Of a stretch of 64,000 bases of DNA, positions 1 through 8,882 are shown in pieces. The notes under the pieces were generated by a model. The model was not told the DNA's origin, made no database searches, and saw only the letters and a list, made by a program, of their open reading frames with translations. The position numbers and the translations under genes were made by a program. The stretch comes from Bacteriovoracaceae bacterium (GTDB lineage: Bacteria > Bdellovibrionota > Bacteriovoracia > Bacteriovoracales > Bacteriovoracaceae). Numbering within the stretch: position 1 is the first letter of the stretch; each line of letters starts with the position of its first letter. Location of the stretch: assembly GCA_013141065.1 (NCBI GenBank), contig JABFRR010000010.1, positions 62,001 to 126,000 of the forward strand. Reading direction: 5' to 3'.

Positions 1-1
1 A

Positions 2-2521
2 GCTGATAGAGAAAAACTTCAAATTGAAATCAACAATCTTCGACAAGAAATGTCTATCGCTATTGCCATGGAACAAGAAGCTCGAAATAAAATGGCCGAT
101 GAACTTAAGGCCCTTACTATAAGAGTGCAACGTCTAGAGCTCGATACAAAAGAGCTAAGAATCATGGCCGAATTGAATTCAAAAATGATTGATAAGTTAG
201 GTGCAGATTTTAATTTAGAAGTAAAAAATACAGCGACTCGTTTTAGAGTTCTCGAGCAAGACATGAATGCCAAATTTGCAGCGATGAAAAATGAGTTTTC
301 GGAAAGACTCAATGAAGTTGCAAAAAAATCAGAACAATTAGTGAGAGATTTAGGAGAAGACGTTAAAACTCAGTTCGTAAAAGTTACAACTGATATCGCA
401 TTATTAAATGATCGTTTAACACAAGTTGAGGCAAGCCTAAAGCAAATGATAGAGTTTTATCAAACAGACCGATCAAAAATGATAAATTTTGAAGCGGGTG
501 TTTTGGTTCAAAAAAATGCACTTAAGCCTCATTTGATCAACACCATCAATGCATTAACTTCTGTGCAATTACGTTTCATACAGATCTTGGCCCCCGATGA
601 AAAAAATAAAGATTTTTACGATACCGATATGAAAAATTGGATGGGTGAGTGTGGTGGAAATAGCCAGGCCTCATTTGCCAACGTAATGGGAATGGATTCT
701 TTTCAATTGCTTTCATTAGAGTATGTTAAATTGTTATCAAAAGGTGTCAGAAGCGGAGTTGAAGAAAGTGATGCTATCTTTTACTCATTTGGTGCTTTAG
801 ATGATGGTAATTCTTTAGCTCGTTCTATTGCACTTGCTTTAACAAGACACACGGCAGTTGCGGCAGATGCAAGTTGTTTAGAGAAGTCTGAATCATGGGC
901 GACAAAAATATTATTAAATGATCCTCGTTTTGCAGGCTTGGCCGTTAAACTATCAAATGATGAAGAATTAGAAAGAAGAATTGAAGTTCTTTATGCAAGT
1001 TTTACAGAAGTTAAGGCTCCTGCTGCAAAAATTCAAAGCATAATTGAAAATGCGCTCTTTAATTTAAGTACCAAAGCTCAGGCTTATGAATTAATTTCAG
1101 CTCAATTTTCAATGGATCTCATCACAGATGCTTGGGGAAGCATGCTCTTAACTGAGAGAATGAAAAATTTATCAGATATAGAAAAAATGCAAACAAATCA
1201 ATCATCTCTCGCTGAAGAAATGAAGATTGGCTTCAAAGAATTGCGTGATGACTTGAATGCATTTAAAGTGACCACTAACGCTAGATTGACTGCCTTGGAG
1301 ACACAACAAGGCAAATTAACAACCGCACTCAAAAGAGCTCTCGATATCATTATTACTCTTTCTAGCCGTGGAAATCATGCAGATCTAGTTTTACTTTCTT
1401 ACGCTGCTGGTGAGCCTATAGACTATACACCTCAAATAATCCCTGAATGGTTACCTCAAGTGAACACAGTTCAACACTTTTTTTCAAGCCCTGCAGCTCC
1501 TGGTAATAAATCTGATGCGTGTACAGGTGCAGTGATTCTTCCAAAAGCTGGAGCCGGTTTTGAATATAACAACGGAATATTAAATCCATGTTGGTTGAAT
1601 TTCAGAAATTTCCCACTGAATAAATGGCAAAATGAAGCAGCTAGTGTTTGGTTGAGAGTTTTTGGAGCAGGTAACGTTTTAACGTTTAAAGTTGATCCTG
1701 CAAAACAAGTTGAAAATGCAGCTGCCTATAAAAATTATAATTATGAGAGAGTTTTTGATTTTAGAAATCTGGACCCCGCAAACCCTAATTTAAAAATGGC
1801 CGGAACCTATTCTAAAGGGGTTTTTGATGTTAAAACACCTGATCTTTTTAATTATTATATTCAAAATATCAGAAATTATGGTGGGGTAAAGCTCAGTGTA
1901 ACTTCAGTGAAAAAAGAAGGGGCAGTTGAAGTTAAAGGAAATACTTTTGATTATCTCATGAGACTTTATAGTCCAATTGTTTTCGACTTTATTAAAAAAG
2001 GAATGCCAAACACGATATCAAAAGAAAATTCGTCTGTGGCTTTTGATCACTTTGGATTAGGTCACCAGATTAATACAGGATGGATTTCTGGATCTGAAGC
2101 AGCTTTTTTAGTCAGAGGATCGGAAGCTCGTTTTATTGACCAAAAAATTAATGGTTCTCATCTTTTTGGAGAAGGAACAAAATTAAAAAATAGAGTTTTG
2201 GCTCAAAATGGATTTGAGGCCTTGGCGCAATTTGATACAAATCTTGATAACAAGATTGACTCAAAAGATAAGATCTTTAACGAACTCGCATTGTGGTTTG
2301 ATTATGACGTAAATGGTAAAGTTGATTCAGGTGAAATTGAAACACTTACACAAAAAGGCATTGCTAAGATCAACCTTAATTTTAAAGAAATTGAAAAGTC
2401 AGTAGGGTTTAATAACGGGAACGATATCAGATATAAGTCTGAAGCTTTTTCAAAAGACGATAAAGTTGAAGCAAAAGTTTACGATATCTTTTTTTCTACT
2501 GAGCAAGTGTCGTATAGATAG
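2..2521 (+). CDS. Large coiled-coil protein with C-terminal calcium-loop-like repeats (5' partial)
   Basis: The frame is open to the left edge, so the true start lies outside the window; the first in-frame ATG visible is at 50. Counting from that Met, residues 1-150 are Lys/Glu-rich with heptad spacing typical of a long coiled coil, and a second helical stretch lies at about 390-445. The rest is globular and ends in two Asp-rich loops, DTNLDNKIDSKD (about 729) and DYDVNGKVDSGE (about 750), which resemble paired EF-hand-like calcium loops of large surface or secreted proteins. Any signal peptide would be outside the window. Function is not recognised; a surface or structural role is only inferred from the calcium-loop pattern. 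A strong terminator follows the stop. Confidence 0.7.
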   Translation, partial: ADREKLQIEINNLRQEMSIAIAMEQEARNKMADELKALTIRVQRLELDTKELRIMAELNSKMIDKLGADFNLEVKNTATRFRVLEQDMNAKFAAMKNEFSERLNEVAKKSEQLVRDLGEDVKTQFVKVTTDIALLNDRLTQVEASLKQMIEFYQTDRSKMINFEAGVLVQKNALKPHLINTINALTSVQLRFIQILAPDEKNKDFYDTDMKNWMGECGGNSQASFANVMGMDSFQLLSLEYVKLLSKGVRSGVEESDAIFYSFGALDDGNSLARSIALALTRHTAVAADASCLEKSESWATKILLNDPRFAGLAVKLSNDEELERRIEVLYASFTEVKAPAAKIQSIIENALFNLSTKAQAYELISAQFSMDLITDAWGSMLLTERMKNLSDIEKMQTNQSSLAEEMKIGFKELRDDLNAFKVTTNARLTALETQQGKLTTALKRALDIIITLSSRGNHADLVLLSYAAGEPIDYTPQIIPEWLPQVNTVQHFFSSPAAPGNKSDACTGAVILPKAGAGFEYNNGILNPCWLNFRNFPLNKWQNEAASVWLRVFGAGNVLTFKVDPAKQVENAAAYKNYNYERVFDFRNLDPANPNLKMAGTYSKGVFDVKTPDLFNYYIQNIRNYGGVKLSVTSVKKEGAVEVKGNTFDYLMRLYSPIVFDFIKKGMPNTISKENSSVAFDHFGLGHQINTGWISGSEAAFLVRGSEARFIDQKINGSHLFGEGTKLKNRVLAQNGFEALAQFDTNLDNKIDSKDKIFNELALWFDYDVNGKVDSGEIETLTQKGIAKINLNFKEIEKSVGFNNGNDIRYKSEAFSKDDKVEAKVYDIFFSTEQVSYR

Positions 2522-2545
2522 ATCTAATAGATTTTTTTAAATAAG

Positions 2546-2577
2546 GCTCATGAGGTGACTCATGGGCTTTTTTTTTT
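2546..2577 (+). terminator. Intrinsic terminator after the coiled-coil gene
   Basis: A 9-pair stem (GCTCATGAG / CTCATGGGC, one G-T pair) with a GTGA loop is followed directly by ten T residues at 2568-2577. It lies 25 bases after the stop of the upstream gene and its T-run touches the stop codon of the convergent purE. Confidence 0.85.
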
Positions 2578-3073
2578 ACTTTTTTATTTTAGACCGAGAA
2601 GCCAGTACCTTTTTTTGTAAGTTGTCTCTGTAAACTTCAAGACCTTGAGCAATTTTGGTATTTTCAATGGATAAAATTTGAACAGCCAGCAGACCTGCAT
2701 TGAGTGCATTACCTATTGCCACTGTCGCCACAGGCACTCCGGAAGGCATCTGGACAATAGAATATAAACTATCAAGTCCATTCATATTTTTTGAAACGAT
2801 TGGTACTCCAATAACAGGCAAAGTCGTATAAGCAGCAGTCATTCCAGGTAAGTGGGCCGCACCACCTGCGCCTGCAATAATAACTTTTATTCCTTTAAGT
2901 CGTGCACCAGTTGCAAACGTTCTCATTTCATCTGGAGTGCGGTGAGCAGAAAGTATTAATGTTTCAAAGGGAATTTTAAATTGTTTTAATAATTCACAAG
3001 CTGCCAACATGGTCGGATAATCAGACTCGCTCCCCATAATAACAGAAACGATTGGAGTCAATTTTTTTTTCAT
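2576..3073 (-). CDS. purE: N5-carboxyaminoimidazole ribonucleotide mutase PurE
   Basis: PurE (class I) isomerises N5-CAIR to CAIR in purine synthesis, using the product of PurK, which is encoded directly upstream. The family motifs GSESDYPTM (substrate phosphate site), SAHRTPDEM and the glycine-rich [11 protein letters not shown] are all present. I place the start at the ATG at 3073, which overlaps the purK stop as ATGA (translational coupling) and gives 165 residues, the usual PurE length. A GTG twelve bases upstream would add MLLP and is less likely. The gene is cotranscribed with purK and convergent with the gene to its left. Confidence 0.93.
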   Translation of the reverse strand: MKKKLTPIVSVIMGSESDYPTMLAACELLKQFKIPFETLILSAHRTPDEMRTFATGARLKGIKVIIAGAGGAAHLPGMTAAYTTLPVIGVPIVSKNMNGLDSLYSIVQMPSGVPVATVAIGNALNAGLLAVQILSIENTKIAQGLEVYRDNLQKKVLASRSKIKK

Positions 3074-4209
3074 AGGTAATAGCACCCTTTTAATTGCTTA
3101 AGTTTATTTTCCATATGTTTTAGATCATCTCCAAGCAAAGTAAAATGACCCATTTTGCGTCCAATTTTAGATTCCATTTTACCATAAAGGTGAAGATATC
3201 CTTTTTCAATTTGAAAAAAGGAATTCAATGGCCCAAGAAGTGCTGGCCCATTTTGAGTGCCTAATAAATTCAGCATAAGAATATTTTTTGAAGTAAGAGC
3301 AGGAGAACCTAAAGGCAAATTTAAAACAGCGCGAACATGGTTAGAAAATTGAGATGTCTCACATCCCTCGATAGAATAATGACCACTATTATGCGGACGT
3401 GGTGCAGATTCATTTAGATAAATTTCTTTATCTTTAGTAATAAAAAATTCAAATGCAAATATCCCAACAGCGTTCAGAGTTTTCATGGCCTTAATGGCCA
3501 TTTTTTCAATCTCTAAAGCAATTATGGAATCTATTTGGGCAGGTACAGCAACAAAGTGACAAATATGATTTTCTTGAATTGTATGAGCTATTGGGTAACT
3601 CACAATCTGATCATCTGCATTTCTTGCTACCATAATGGCACATTCCATTTCATAGGGGATAAAGGCTTCTACCAGAAGATCACCTTTTAGTTTTGAAAAA
3701 TTGTTAGTAAGTTCGTCTTTATTTTTGATAGTTAGGTTACCAAAACCATCATATCCACCTTTGGCAGATTTTAATATAAGAGGAAAAGAATGAATTTCGG
3801 CAAAGGCCAAAACATCCGAAATGGATTTTACTTTTAAAAACGGAGTGACCCTTAGTCCATGACTTTGAAAATGTTCTTTTTCGCTGATTTTGTCCCCAAT
3901 TTTTTTAAATGTTTCTGAATCTGGAAAAAGTTTTTTGGGTTGGTGGTGGTCGATATATTGCAAAATTTCTTGATCAATAAATTCATTTTCGAGTGTAACG
4001 ACATCACAGAGTGAGCAGAAATCCATTATGGAATGGAGGTCGTTAAAGTTACCTTTTATCGTTTTTGTTGCGACATGTTCAGCAGGTGAGAGATGATTAT
4101 CATTGCAATAAATATAGACAGAATAACCATACTGCTGAGCCGCAATAGCAGTCATGCGTGCCAGTTGCCCACTACCTAAAATGCCAAGAATTTTACTATT
4201 TTTTTTCAT
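3070..4209 (-). CDS. purK: N5-carboxyaminoimidazole ribonucleotide synthase PurK
   Basis: An ATP-grasp ligase that carboxylates AIR with bicarbonate and ATP to give N5-CAIR, the substrate of PurE. It begins with the typical [10 protein letters not shown] nucleotide-binding strand, continues through the ATP-grasp core ([17 protein letters not shown] region) and carries the PurK-type motif [16 protein letters not shown] chose the ATG at 4209; an upstream ATG at 4224 would add MIILI, which the family does not need, and neither has a convincing ribosome site. It is divergent from purF across about 120 bases that must hold promoters for both directions. The last four bases overlap purE. Confidence 0.92.
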   Translation of the reverse strand: MKKNSKILGILGSGQLARMTAIAAQQYGYSVYIYCNDNHLSPAEHVATKTIKGNFNDLHSIMDFCSLCDVVTLENEFIDQEILQYIDHHQPKKLFPDSETFKKIGDKISEKEHFQSHGLRVTPFLKVKSISDVLAFAEIHSFPLILKSAKGGYDGFGNLTIKNKDELTNNFSKLKGDLLVEAFIPYEMECAIMVARNADDQIVSYPIAHTIQENHICHFVAVPAQIDSIIALEIEKMAIKAMKTLNAVGIFAFEFFITKDKEIYLNESAPRPHNSGHYSIEGCETSQFSNHVRAVLNLPLGSPALTSKNILMLNLLGTQNGPALLGPLNSFFQIEKGYLHLYGKMESKIGRKMGHFTLLGDDLKHMENKLKQLKGCYYL

Positions 4210-4330
4210 GATTAAAATGATCATGCCAAAAGAAAATAATAAATACCAAAGAATTTCATAGACTAGCTGATAAAAAGAAACTAGCCTGCTACAAATTGCT
4301 ATTAGTATTTCTTATGAGAGGTATTAGTTA

Positions 4331-5827
4331 ATGTGTGGCGTTGTCGGTGTCTTCGGTACTCCTTTTTCATCTCAAGAAGCCTATCAAGGCCTACTTTTAT
4401 TACAACATAGAGGTCAAGATGCTGCTGGCATTTTGAGTTTCGATGACGACACCAAAGAGTTTCATCACTATAAAGATCTGGGTTTAGTTAGTGATGTCTT
4501 TCGTCCGGAAATCTTAGCAGGCTTTGCGGGCCAAATGAGTATTGGCCACACTCGCTACGCAACTGTCGGCCCGAAAAATCCCATAGAATCTAAAAGAGAT
4601 ATTCAGCCAATGACGATTAATTATCCTCATGGGATTGGAATGGTTCACAATGGAAATATCGTTAATTATTTTGAGTTAAAAAAATATGTTCAAGAAGAAA
4701 AACGCCGCCATTTATTTACCAGTAACGACTTAGAAGTCTTACTTAATATTTTATCAGATGGAATCAAAGAAAAAAATGTCATTAACCAATTCGATCAATT
4801 TCAAGAAGCAGTAAAATTTCTTTTTGAAAAAGCTCAAGGTGGTTATTCGGTTTTAGGGATTCTTGCTGATAAAGGTCTCTTTGCTTTTAGAGATCCTCAT
4901 GGCATTCGTCCACTCATCTTAGGAGAGAGGGATTTAACAGAAGAAGAAAAAAAACTTCACCCTAAAAATTTTGGAAAAAGTTATTGCTTAAGTTCTGAGT
5001 CAAATGCCCTTAATTTTTTAGGTTATGAAGTAGTTCGTGATTTAGCACCAGGTGAAATTTTATTTATTGATAAATCAGGTGAATTATTTTCTAGCACTGA
5101 CTATTCAAAAAAAAATCAGATCACCCCAAAACCTTGCATGTTTGAATGGGTCTATTTTGCTAATCCTGAAAGTGTCTTAGAGGGAAGAAGTGTCTATTCG
5201 ACTCGGCTTGATTTTGGAATTAATCTCGGAGAAGAAATAAGGCCCTATATTGAAAGTGGTGAAATATCTCCTGATATAGTTGTGCCAGTCCCTGAAACTA
5301 GCCGAGTGGCAGCGATAAGTTTAAGTGAAACATTAAAAATCCCTTTTAGAGAAGTTTTGATTAAGAATCGATACATTCAAAGAAGTTTTATTTTAAATAC
5401 TCAAGAAAGTCGCAATAGGGCCGTGCAATTGAAACTGACTGCGATTGCCAGTGAAATACGTGGAAAAAATGTCTTATTGCTTGATGATAGTATTGTTAGG
5501 GGAACAACTTCAAAACGAATTATAGAAATGGTAAAAGAAGCCGGTGCCTTAGAAGTTTATTTTGCAACGACATGCCCACCAATTAAATTTCCTTGTTACT
5601 ACGGTATAGATTTTCCAGATCCTAAAGAACTTGTCGCGAGCTCTAGAACACATGAAGAGGTGAGAGAGTACTTAGGTGCTGATAAGTTAATTTATCTTTC
5701 AGTTGCGGCTACCAAAAAAAGTATCGGGCGAGAAAATCTTTGTATGAGTTGTATCGACGGATGTTATCCAGTGGATATTGGCTGTGCTAAAAAATTTCAG
5801 GATATGAGAAATCTTCATAGGGAGTAA
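4331..5827 (+). CDS. purF: Amidophosphoribosyltransferase PurF (iron-sulfur type)
   Basis: PurF makes phosphoribosylamine from PRPP and glutamine, the committed step of purine synthesis. The protein starts MCGVVGVFG, so Cys2 becomes the N-terminal glutaminase nucleophile after Met removal alone, with no propeptide. The PRPP loop is LLLDDSIVRGTTS. Cysteines in KPCMFEW, FPCYYGID and the C-terminal LCMSC fall where Bacillus subtilis PurF binds its [4Fe-4S] cluster, so I infer an iron-sulfur enzyme. The ribosome site GAGAGG (4316-4321) lies nine bases before the ATG. It is first of an eight-gene plus-strand operon; purC follows after three bases. Confidence 0.96.
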   Translation: MCGVVGVFGTPFSSQEAYQGLLLLQHRGQDAAGILSFDDDTKEFHHYKDLGLVSDVFRPEILAGFAGQMSIGHTRYATVGPKNPIESKRDIQPMTINYPHGIGMVHNGNIVNYFELKKYVQEEKRRHLFTSNDLEVLLNILSDGIKEKNVINQFDQFQEAVKFLFEKAQGGYSVLGILADKGLFAFRDPHGIRPLILGERDLTEEEKKLHPKNFGKSYCLSSESNALNFLGYEVVRDLAPGEILFIDKSGELFSSTDYSKKNQITPKPCMFEWVYFANPESVLEGRSVYSTRLDFGINLGEEIRPYIESGEISPDIVVPVPETSRVAAISLSETLKIPFREVLIKNRYIQRSFILNTQESRNRAVQLKLTAIASEIRGKNVLLLDDSIVRGTTSKRIIEMVKEAGALEVYFATTCPPIKFPCYYGIDFPDPKELVASSRTHEEVREYLGADKLIYLSVAATKKSIGRENLCMSCIDGCYPVDIGCAKKFQDMRNLHRE

Positions 5828-5830
5828 TTT

Positions 5831-6979
5831 ATGTTTGATAATTCACCTGTCTTGTACCGAGGTTCGGTAAAAAATGTCAGGGGAGTTGTCTCTGATCCTA
5901 GCTTGATTTTTGAATTTTCAGACCGTTTTTCGGTGTTTGATTGGGGAGAAATGCCAAATGAACTACAGGAAAAAGGTAAATCACTCGCTATAATGGGTAA
6001 GTGTTTTTTTAGGCATTTTGAAAATACTCACTATTGGAAGGAACTAAAAGACTCTGATCTTTTAAAAAAGCATTTTGATTCTACGTTTTTAGATTCTTTA
6101 TGGAAAAGTACAACTTTCCAGAAGTTCTGTAACGAAGGTTTATCTCATCACGCAGTTTTAGATGATAAAAATATCGGATGGGATACACCGTTTCTAAAAG
6201 TAAAAAATATTGATATACATCGACCGGTAATTACCGACGGATCTTACGATTATAGTTTCTATCAAAATAATCCTACCAATTGCTTGGTTCCACTTGAAGT
6301 TATTTATAGGATTGGACTTGCTCCAGGAAATTCTTTATCAAAAAGACTCGGATCAAACCTTGAAGCCTGGAAAAATTATGGTTTTAAGGAAATTCCTGGA
6401 GAGGGTATAATCCCTTTTCCAATAATTGATTTTTCTACAAAGCTTGAACCAGGGGATCGTTACCTGTCTTCCCTTGAAGCTAAGGGGTTGGCGAATCTTT
6501 CTACTAATGAATTTGATGAATTAGTTCGGCTGACCCAGCTTGTCGCTTTAAATCTTTTTGTGTTTCATAACGAAATAGACCTGTTGCTGTGGGACGGAAA
6601 AATTGAACTAGCGTGGACCGAAGATAGTTTGGGGCGTAGACGTTTTATGTTAGTTGATTCGGTTGGAATTGATGAAATTAGACTCACACATAAGGGGAAA
6701 AGTTTTTCTAAAGAATTTTTAAGAGAGTTTTATAAAAATAGTTCTTGGTACAGAAATCTAGAATCAGCAAAAAATGAATCATTGCACATTGGTATGAATT
6801 TTAAAACAATTTGTCTTGAGAAATATTTATCAAGTCCCGAATCCTTAGATGATTTTACAAAAACAAAAGCAAAGGCTATCTACAAAAGTTATGCCAATGA
6901 AGTCTCAATGAAAGTTTTGGGAATTAATTTTTTTGAATCAAATTTCAATTTAGCACAATATTCGAAGAGGTATTTGTGA
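5831..6979 (+). CDS. purC: Phosphoribosylaminoimidazole-succinocarboxamide synthase PurC (long form)
   Basis: PurC joins aspartate to CAIR to form SAICAR. SAICAR-synthetase signatures are LYRGSVKNV at the N-terminus, FEFSDRFSVFDWG and the substrate-binding VPLEVIYRIG...GNSLSKRLG. At 382 residues it is clearly longer than the 240-300 residues of common bacterial PurC: extra sequence separates the N-terminal strand region from the VPLEV motif, and the C-terminal third is extended. No other purC is present in the cluster, so I infer this fills the step. It starts three bases after purF and its stop overlaps the purD GTG as GTGA. Confidence 0.82.
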   Translation: MFDNSPVLYRGSVKNVRGVVSDPSLIFEFSDRFSVFDWGEMPNELQEKGKSLAIMGKCFFRHFENTHYWKELKDSDLLKKHFDSTFLDSLWKSTTFQKFCNEGLSHHAVLDDKNIGWDTPFLKVKNIDIHRPVITDGSYDYSFYQNNPTNCLVPLEVIYRIGLAPGNSLSKRLGSNLEAWKNYGFKEIPGEGIIPFPIIDFSTKLEPGDRYLSSLEAKGLANLSTNEFDELVRLTQLVALNLFVFHNEIDLLLWDGKIELAWTEDSLGRRRFMLVDSVGIDEIRLTHKGKSFSKEFLREFYKNSSWYRNLESAKNESLHIGMNFKTICLEKYLSSPESLDDFTKTKAKAIYKSYANEVSMKVLGINFFESNFNLAQYSKRYL

Positions 6980-8301
6980 AAGTTCTCGTTGTTGGTAGTG
7001 GGGGAAGAGAGCATGCATTATGCACTATGTGCACTAAATCCCTGGAAGTTTCGGAGGTCTTCGTAGCTCCCGGGAATCCTGGGATGAAAAAATCTTTACC
7101 GAAATTAAATATTGTCAATATCGAACAGACTCAAGTTGAAGAACTATTAAACTTTGCACTTAATGAAAAAATATTTTTGACAATAGTTGGTCCTGAAGTT
7201 TCACTAGCTGCAGGCATTGTTGATGAATTTAGAAAAAATAAATTGTTGATTATTGGCCCAACGTTAAAAGCATCGCAACTTGAAAGTTCGAAAACTTTTG
7301 CCAAAGAAATAATGAAAAAAGCGAATGTTCCAACTGCAAATTACCAAGAGTTTTTTTCGAGTTATGAGGCTATTTCTTATATTGAATCTTTGCCTGATCA
7401 AGTAACTCAAAAGATGGTCATTAAATGTGACGGACTTGCACAAGGTAAGGGCGTGATCGTTTGTTTGTCTAAAAGTGAGGGCGTTAAAGCAGTAAACGAC
7501 CTAATGATAAATAAAATATTAGGATTTGATGTCAGTCATATAATTATTGAAGACTTCCTAGAAGGATCTGAGCTCTCAGCGTTTGCTTTATGTGATGGAG
7601 AAGACTTTACTTTTTTTGGAACTGCATGTGATCACAAACGACTAAGAAACAATGATCAAGGACCTAATACAGGTGGCATGGGAGTGTATTCTCCCGCAAA
7701 TTCATTGGATGAAATGGATATTCAATTCATCAACGAGAAAATATTCTTGCCAACACTAAAAACCATGAAAGATGAAGGGGTGCCATTTACTGGTATTTTG
7801 TTTGCTGGATTAATGAAAACAAAATTAGGTATTAAGGTAATTGAATTTAATGTACGTCTAGGAGATCCAGAAAGCCAGGCATTATTGCCACTTATCGAAG
7901 ACGATATGGTTGATTGGTTTCTTGCAGCTGCCAAATGCCAACTTAAAGAATTCAAAAAAGTTTCAAGAAAGACTTCTCCAAAATTTAAAAATATGAAAGC
8001 CGTTCACGTAGTTATGGCGGCGTATGGTTATCCAGGGACTGAAGGCATAAGCATTCGTTCCGGAGATGATCTGATTTTTAGTCCTGAGTTTAATTTGTCA
8101 CCTAATGATTATTTGTTTTATGCCGGAGTAATGAAAAATATAGGGCATGAATTTTTACAAACAAAAGGTGGGCGAATTTTAGGTGTTACAAGTCTTGCGG
8201 AGACCTATACTTTTGCAAGGTCACAGGCATATAACAATATATCAAAAATTCAATTTGAAGGTGCTCAGTATCGAAGTGACATAGGTCAGGGGTTAGTCTA
8301 A
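6976..8301 (+). CDS. purD: Phosphoribosylamine-glycine ligase PurD
   Basis: An ATP-grasp ligase converting phosphoribosylamine and glycine to GAR. The family motifs are in order: VVGSGGREHAL at the N-terminus, VGPEVSLAAGIVDEF, CDGLAQGKGVIV (ATP-grasp loop), NTGGMGVYSP and RLGDPESQ. The length, 441, is slightly above the usual 420-430. The start is GTG at 6976, overlapping the purC stop; AGAGG five bases upstream supports it. purN follows two bases after the stop. Confidence 0.95.
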   Translation: MKVLVVGSGGREHALCTMCTKSLEVSEVFVAPGNPGMKKSLPKLNIVNIEQTQVEELLNFALNEKIFLTIVGPEVSLAAGIVDEFRKNKLLIIGPTLKASQLESSKTFAKEIMKKANVPTANYQEFFSSYEAISYIESLPDQVTQKMVIKCDGLAQGKGVIVCLSKSEGVKAVNDLMINKILGFDVSHIIIEDFLEGSELSAFALCDGEDFTFFGTACDHKRLRNNDQGPNTGGMGVYSPANSLDEMDIQFINEKIFLPTLKTMKDEGVPFTGILFAGLMKTKLGIKVIEFNVRLGDPESQALLPLIEDDMVDWFLAAAKCQLKEFKKVSRKTSPKFKNMKAVHVVMAAYGYPGTEGISIRSGDDLIFSPEFNLSPNDYLFYAGVMKNIGHEFLQTKGGRILGVTSLAETYTFARSQAYNNISKIQFEGAQYRSDIGQGLV

Positions 8302-8303
8302 AT

Positions 8304-8882
8304 ATGAAGATTACTCGATTAGCAATATTGGCCTCTGGTTCTGGCACAAATGCCGAGGCGATAATGAAATGGGTTAATTCTCAAGAAAGTGTTGAAGTTG
8401 TTTGTGTATTGTCGGATAAAAAAAATGCATATGTCTTAAAAAGAGCAGAGCAATTTAAGTTACCAGCAATTTATCTAAAAAAAAATAAATCAGAGAGCAA
8501 TTTAGAATACGATAATAAAATTTTAGGAACGCTTAAGAATTATCGTCCAGATTGGATAATTTTAGCTGGGTATATGAAAATTCTAGGGCCTACTTTTCTT
8601 AAAAGTTTTCCCATGAGAGTGATAAACATTCATCCTTCATTACTACCACTTCACCCGGGACTCAATGCTTATGAAAATGCATATAAAGATGGTGACATTG
8701 AAGCTGGCTGCACAATACATTTTGTAGATGAAGGAATTGATACTGGAGAAATTATCGCTCAACGTAGCTTCAAACGAATACCAGGTGAATCGTTTGAAGA
8801 TTTTCATGCACGAGGATTAAAAATTGAAAATAGTTTTTATCCTGAAATCATCCAAGAACTTATTAAGAGGAACGCAACATGA
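8304..8882 (+). CDS. purN: Phosphoribosylglycinamide formyltransferase PurN
   Basis: The folate-dependent GAR transformylase, third step of the pathway. The N-terminal ILASGSGTNAEA is the phosphate-binding loop; INIHPSLLP carries the catalytic Asn/His pair and DEGIDTGEII the catalytic Asp. Length (192) is normal for the family. It sits between purD (two-base gap) and purL (ATGA overlap), so translation is probably coupled. No formate-dependent PurT is visible in the window. Confidence 0.95.
   Translation: MKITRLAILASGSGTNAEAIMKWVNSQESVEVVCVLSDKKNAYVLKRAEQFKLPAIYLKKNKSESNLEYDNKILGTLKNYRPDWIILAGYMKILGPTFLKSFPMRVINIHPSLLPLHPGLNAYENAYKDGDIEAGCTIHFVDEGIDTGEIIAQRSFKRIPGESFEDFHARGLKIENSFYPEIIQELIKRNAT

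Noticed and set aside
4262..4288. ACTAGC repeated twice in the purK-purF gap as a PurR-like operator
   Set aside because: It is a short direct repeat without the known purine-operator pattern; chance is enough to explain it.
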